Source: Clostridiales bacterium (GTDB taxonomy: Bacteria; Bacillota; Clostridia; Lachnospirales; CAG-274). From it: DNA of 64,000 nucleotides. The position numbers and the translations under genes were made by a program. Where the stretch lies: the NCBI GenBank assembly GCA_021204175.1, contig JAJPZT010000017.1, positions 1-64,000 on the forward strand, given 5' to 3'. Below the pieces are notes generated by a model. That model saw only the letters and a program-made list of their open reading frames with translations. It was not told the DNA's origin and ran no database searches. Below, piece after piece: positions 60,685-64,000 of the stretch; position 1 is the first letter of the stretch; the number at the start of each line of letters is the position of its first letter.

Positions 60685-60777
60685 GTGAAGAAGCTGTCAC
60701 CAAACGAACGGCGAAAAGAGATAATGGATATTTTAAATGTTTGCCGTCATGAGAAAATTGCAAATTTGGCGAGCCGT
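60685..60777 (+). pseudogene. 5' fragment of a helix-turn-helix regulator
   Basis: After AAAGGAGGTG a GTG start opens a frame encoding KKLSPNERRKEIMDILN and KIANLAS, like the first helices of DeoR/WYL-type regulators. At about 60777 it runs into the reverse complement of the neighbouring minus-strand gene, and the frame continues as nonsense. The rest of the regulator is absent. This marks a recombination or insertion junction. Confidence 0.5.
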
Positions 60778-61067
60778 TCTACCAATCCGCAAAGACCGAT
60801 TTCGCTTTTTATTTTGATTTTCTCAGTCGCTACCTTACTGTCATTGCCGCCGCCGACAGAATTTTGCGGAATATCAACTTCACAATATCTGTTTAAATTT
60901 CCATGACGGTCAACAGGTGAATAGTAATATAATACGTCTAACGGATTAATACAGCTGTGAAAACCGCTTTTGCATAATTCAGCTTCTGCTTCTTTATATT
61001 CCTTGCCGACTTCATATCGAAAACCTCGGCAAGACAGATTTTTGTCAAAACCCTTGTAGGCTTTCAT
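60747..61067 (-). CDS. Phage-type DUF7666-like protein, probably 3'-truncated
   Basis: A 106-residue protein opening MKAYKGFDKNLSCRGFRYEV, with GFHSCINPLDVLYYY, a conserved start common in prophage and accessory regions of Firmicutes (DUF7666-like). The last 12 or so residues are read from the HTH fragment on the other strand, so the native C-terminus is lost. I see no clear Shine-Dalgarno for it. It lies 14 nt after another accessory gene on the same strand. The function is unknown. Confidence 0.55.
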   Translation of the reverse strand: MKAYKGFDKNLSCRGFRYEVGKEYKEAEAELCKSGFHSCINPLDVLYYYSPVDRHGNLNRYCEVDIPQNSVGGGNDSKVATEKIKIKSEIGLCGLVERLAKFAIFS

Positions 61068-61081
61068 TCATCAGTCCCCTC

Positions 61082-61312
61082 TCAGCATACAATAAGCGAA
61101 TAGTGCGAAGCCCTATTGTCGCAAGGATATTCCATGCAAGCATAATATAAATACGGACTTTGAAAAATCACAGGTATTATTTCTTTGCCGTCAGTACATC
61201 CATGGCTTACTGTTATGCCGTCTGTTTCGAGTATATTGGCTTCGTGAAGCAGTCCCTGTGCAATCAAATCTGCTGCATCTGAACTTTTGGTTATGTAAAT
61301 GTTATAGCTCAT
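61082..61312 (-). CDS. Hypothetical accessory protein
   Basis: A 76-residue soluble protein with no recognised domain (IYITKSSDAADLIAQGLLHE, then a Cys/Tyr-rich C-terminal half). The ATG follows AGAGGAA. It is in a two-gene leftward unit with the DUF7666-like gene and is probably of phage or mobile-element origin. Confidence 0.5.
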   Translation of the reverse strand: MSYNIYITKSSDAADLIAQGLLHEANILETDGITVSHGCTDGKEIIPVIFQSPYLYYACMEYPCDNRASHYSLIVC

Positions 61313-61487
61313 TTTTAATTCCTCTTTTCTTGAATTTTACAAGTCAATTATAAAGCAAAATCCGACATTATACAAGATATATGTTTACCAAAATTCAAAT
61401 TATTTTTTGTGTAAAATCACTAAAAGCTGAAAAGTTTCGCTGATTTATAGAAATTTCGCTATTTAATATATAAGTGAAATTTACTGA

Positions 61488-61544
61488 CACGTGGAGACGG
61501 TTGTTCTCTTGTCCCAACAAAAACAAGGCGAAGCAGATATATGA
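61488..61544 (+). pseudogene. 3'-end remnant of a second RlmD-type methyltransferase
   Basis: CACGTGGAGACGGTTGTTCT here is identical to 20 bases of the rlmD 3' end (60298-60317). In frame it reads HVETVVLLSQQKQGEADI and then stops. HVETVVLLSQQK is the usual C-terminus of family members in gut Firmicutes. Only this tail remains; the sequence upstream is unrelated A/T-rich DNA. Confidence 0.65.
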
Positions 61545-61590
61545 CTGAGATAATTTTAAAAAAGGAAGCAGATATATGCATGCAATAATA

Positions 61591-61968
61591 AGATAGGGAG
61601 AGGGCAAGTATTATATATCGGCTGTGTTCGGTTATTACAGAGATGTGACGGCTACAGATGAATGTGAAAGATATTTGGAACAAATCCATAAGCCTTATTG
61701 GATTGTTTGGGATTTTGAAAAGAAAAGGCTGATTAAGCGGTTGAATATGGTTTCCAACACAAAATATATTATTCCGCAGGTTTTAATTGTGGATTGCGAC
61801 CAAAGCAACTGGAAAATAAATGAAGAGGGTGAGGGGTGCGTCGATTTTTTGAGTAAAGAGCTTCTTAATTCTTTTCTTGATGATGAGGATATGACAGTTG
61901 ATCAAATTACTTCGGAATATTGCCGGTTTAAGGCAAGACATATGGCATACAGAGTTATTCCGAATTAA
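61591..61968 (+). CDS. Hypothetical protein, possibly 5'-truncated
   Basis: From GTG 61624 the frame gives 114 residues, FGYYRDVTATDECERYLEQ to FKARHMAYRVIPN, soluble and acidic, of no family known to me. The frame is open upstream to TAG 61588-61590 with codons that look coding (GEGKYYISAV), so the native start may be lost. No ribosome site suits the GTG. It follows the methyltransferase remnant and two 14-bp direct repeats GAAGCAGATATATG (61531-61544 and 61566-61579). Confidence 0.45.
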
Positions 61969-61975
61969 AGCTATA

Positions 61976-62012
61976 CATAAAAAAGGGTGCAGCCGATTAA
62001 GACTGCGCCCTT
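61976..62012. terminator. Bidirectional terminator
   Basis: AAAGGGTGCAG pairs with CTGCGCCCTTTT. On the minus strand a TTTTTT run follows; on the plus strand the stem ends in TTTT. It serves the 114-residue gene (+) and the stalk protein gene (-). Confidence 0.75.
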
Positions 62013-62046
62013 TTGAAGTGTAATTATTTTTTTTAAAGGCTTTGAT

Positions 62047-64000
62047 TTAGCTCTGAGTTATTGTGACGGTTTTTGTTTCGTTGTCGAAGGAAATGTTTTC
62101 TTCTGAAATGCCCAAAGCTGTTATTAAGTCTCTCATAGGAAGGAACATTGTGCCGTTTAGAATTTCGGCTGAGGTTGAAAGACCGGCTTCTGTGCCGCTT
62201 AAGGTGAAGGTGGGTTCGCCTGCGGTAATTTCAAGCAACGGAACGCCTCCGAACTTAAACACAGCTGTTCCGTCGGCATATTCTATGTTGTCGTCGGTTA
62301 TACCGGCTAAGTTAGCCAAAACTCTGACCGGGAGCATTGTATAGCCGTCTTTAATATAGGGTGCGGCATTAAGCTCAAGAGCTGTGCCGTTTACGGAGTA
62401 TGAGGTGCTGCCGATAATAAATTTAACCTCGGCTTTAACAGCTGAACCGTTTTCTTCAGCGCTTTCCGTTGTGGCTTCTAAAGCGGCTTCGGTTGTGGTG
62501 GCTGCAGTGGTTGGTGTAAGCTGCCCCACAGTTGTGGCGTTGTATTTTCCTACCTGAATTGTGTTGGCTGTAGCCGGATCTCTTTCAAGATAAGCTGTCA
62601 TATTAAGGTTTTTAAAATAACCGCTTGTGTCTCTTGTAAGCTGAATATTGTTAATGGCAATTGTTCCTATGTTTTGAGAGGAAACGCTCTTCGTAAAAAC
62701 AATATACGCTTCGGATTTGTTGTCCGGGTTAAATTGGAACTCGCAGGCATCTTTAAATTTGCCTGTTGTATTAAGGGTCGCCGGGGATCCGTCAGTAAAC
62801 CAACAGAAGTCATTGTCAAAGGTCATTACTATTTTGTCTCCGGTTCTGTAGCTTCTGTCGCCGTCATTATCGGTGAAGGTAACAGCAGCAAGCCTTGCAT
62901 ATTCGTTTGCACCGGCATATATGTTTGAGGCAGTCATTCTCAAGGGAGCAGAAGATGCAGCATCAGCGGAGTATTTTGCAATAAGCGCTTCGGATGAATA
63001 TTCTTCCCAGCCGCTGACAGCTGACACAATTGTTATATTTTCTGATTTAGGGATTGTAGAGGCTGATTTTTCTATAATAACATTGCTTAAAACAATTGTT
63101 CCCGTTTCGCCGGAGGAGACAGTTGAGGTCAGGGTGATTATGCACTGGGCGCTGTTTGTTGCTGAAAGAGCGGCGGAACATTTATCGGCAAATTTGCCTG
63201 TGCCCTCTATATTGGGCACCTGATAAAAGCTGTATGCCTGCTGAATGGTAACGGTGAATTTTGTATTGTAATTAAAGCCTTGGGTTGTAGAGTCTGTTAT
63301 TACAATATCGCCGACTTTGCCTGCGTTGTTGACTTCGTTATAAGAAGCGGATGTTATTGAAACATCACCGTCATTACAATAGCCGAAAACAACCTCGCAT
63401 TGAGGAATATCATCGCAGCCGAAATCCACAATAGCTTTGTGTTCGCCGGTTCCCGTAATTGTGCCTGTTAAGGGAATGGTTATTGTATAGCCCGAATAAA
63501 TCATACTGTCGGTAATGTTGCTTTGTTCTATTAAAATTGTTGTGTCATCTAATTTTTTATAAGACATGCTTATATAGGCATTGTTTTTTACACTGCCTGT
63601 TTTTTTCAGGCGGCTCCACTTCATACCGTCAAGGGTGACGGTTATGTTGTTTTTTGTTTTCATTACGTCAGAAGCTATTACGGAAATTACAAGATTATTA
63701 TATGTCTTTTTTGCAGTGTTTTCGGCAGTAACTTCAGTTCCTACGCTTCTTGCATAGGTGGTTCCGCTTAAATAGGCTTTTGAGTAGGAACATTTTGCAA
63801 AAACCTGTCTGGCATCTGTATATCCGTCTACACCGTAGTTTACAGTGACGGCTATTTGCGCCTGGTTTTTTGTAACAGTACATTTAAGAGGAACAGAAAC
63901 AGTACAGCCGCTTTCGAGCATTTTTTCGGTAGGAGTTATATGTATTTCCAATTGAGTATCGGAGATTTTTTTATACTCTATGTTAGTGGCTAAGGTGCCG
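62047..64000 (-). CDS. Large exported protein with C-terminal stalk domain (5' part outside the window)
   Basis: The frame is open at the window edge, so 651 residues or more are visible and the start is missing; a TTG at 63951 is not the real start. Repeated beta-sandwich modules of about 130 residues (ESGCTVSVPLKCTVTKNQAQ, IYSGYTITIPLTGTITGTGE, and so on) are followed by a Thr/Ala linker. A copper-amine-oxidase-N/stalk domain comes last (KDGYTMLPVRVLANLAGI, then GTMFLPMRDLITALGI...TKTVTI). It is probably a secreted or surface protein. The beta modules are not assigned. The stalk module resembles that of the protein at 27388-28215. Confidence 0.78.
   Translation of the reverse strand, partial: GTLATNIEYKKISDTQLEIHITPTEKMLESGCTVSVPLKCTVTKNQAQIAVTVNYGVDGYTDARQVFAKCSYSKAYLSGTTYARSVGTEVTAENTAKKTYNNLVISVIASDVMKTKNNITVTLDGMKWSRLKKTGSVKNNAYISMSYKKLDDTTILIEQSNITDSMIYSGYTITIPLTGTITGTGEHKAIVDFGCDDIPQCEVVFGYCNDGDVSITSASYNEVNNAGKVGDIVITDSTTQGFNYNTKFTVTIQQAYSFYQVPNIEGTGKFADKCSAALSATNSAQCIITLTSTVSSGETGTIVLSNVIIEKSASTIPKSENITIVSAVSGWEEYSSEALIAKYSADAASSAPLRMTASNIYAGANEYARLAAVTFTDNDGDRSYRTGDKIVMTFDNDFCWFTDGSPATLNTTGKFKDACEFQFNPDNKSEAYIVFTKSVSSQNIGTIAINNIQLTRDTSGYFKNLNMTAYLERDPATANTIQVGKYNATTVGQLTPTTAATTTEAALEATTESAEENGSAVKAEVKFIIGSTSYSVNGTALELNAAPYIKDGYTMLPVRVLANLAGITDDNIEYADGTAVFKFGGVPLLEITAGEPTFTLSGTEAGLSTSAEILNGTMFLPMRDLITALGISEENISFDNETKTVTITQS

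Overview
The window reads as the chromosome of a spore-forming, low-to-middle G+C Clostridia bacterium, probably an anaerobic gut member. Evidence: SpoIIE next to TilS, Clostridia-type DUF4364 and DUF1189 genes, consensus sigma-A promoters with strong Shine-Dalgarno sites, an S-layer-homology protein, stalk (copper-amine-oxidase-N) proteins, a giant BspA-like leucine-rich-repeat protein, and a secreted pectin-type (CE12) esterase with a cohesin-like tail. The taxon is inferred from gene content only.

Layout. 1-7260: a possible small RNA, then a TPP riboswitch and thiC, then a housekeeping run (yebC, two membrane proteins, recJ, apt, two small hypotheticals). 7300-11110: cell-surface genes, namely a repeat/PEGA membrane protein broken by an in-frame stop, an SLH protein and a VanZ-like protein. 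11140-20190: DUF4364 regulator, spoIIE, tilS, tRNA-Lys(CTT), a secreted phosphodiester-glycosidase-like protein and DAHP synthase. 20345-28560: two exported proteins, a TetR-RND efflux locus whose regulator is split by tandem stops, and a secreted stalk protein, flanked by two copies of a small toxin-antitoxin-like module. 28700-33360: a decayed mobilizable element with a broken large serine recombinase, a truncated ATPase, a frameshifted relaxase, two copies of a structured non-autonomous insertion element and an intact small resolvase. 33420-39640: a 1988-residue LRR protein followed by a coupled 49-residue peptide. 39750-44810: an XRE regulator cassette, mscL with a zinc ribbon, the CE12 esterase and a MATE pump. 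44930-52540: a leftward surface-polysaccharide operon. 52690-53870: decayed Rpn-type genes. 54080-60340: topoisomerase subunits B and A, a phosphoesterase and an RlmD-type methyltransferase. 60680-61970: a small accessory patchwork. 62047-64000: the C-terminal part of another large exported stalk protein.

The most notable signal is a pair of paralogous modules at about 21704-22203 and 28349-28640. Each has a leftward gene for a 38- to 49-residue hydrophobic peptide sharing an IIYDV core, a rightward antisense RNA of about 95 nt from a TTGACA-N17-TATTAT promoter that overlaps the peptide gene's 3' end, and a leader with a TCACCT element able to pair with the peptide's Shine-Dalgarno site. This is the architecture of type I toxin-antitoxin loci of the TxpA/RatA and BsrG/SR4 kind, but I do not recognise the peptide family.

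All calls come from reading sequence. Family names rest on remembered motifs, and no search or folding program was run.
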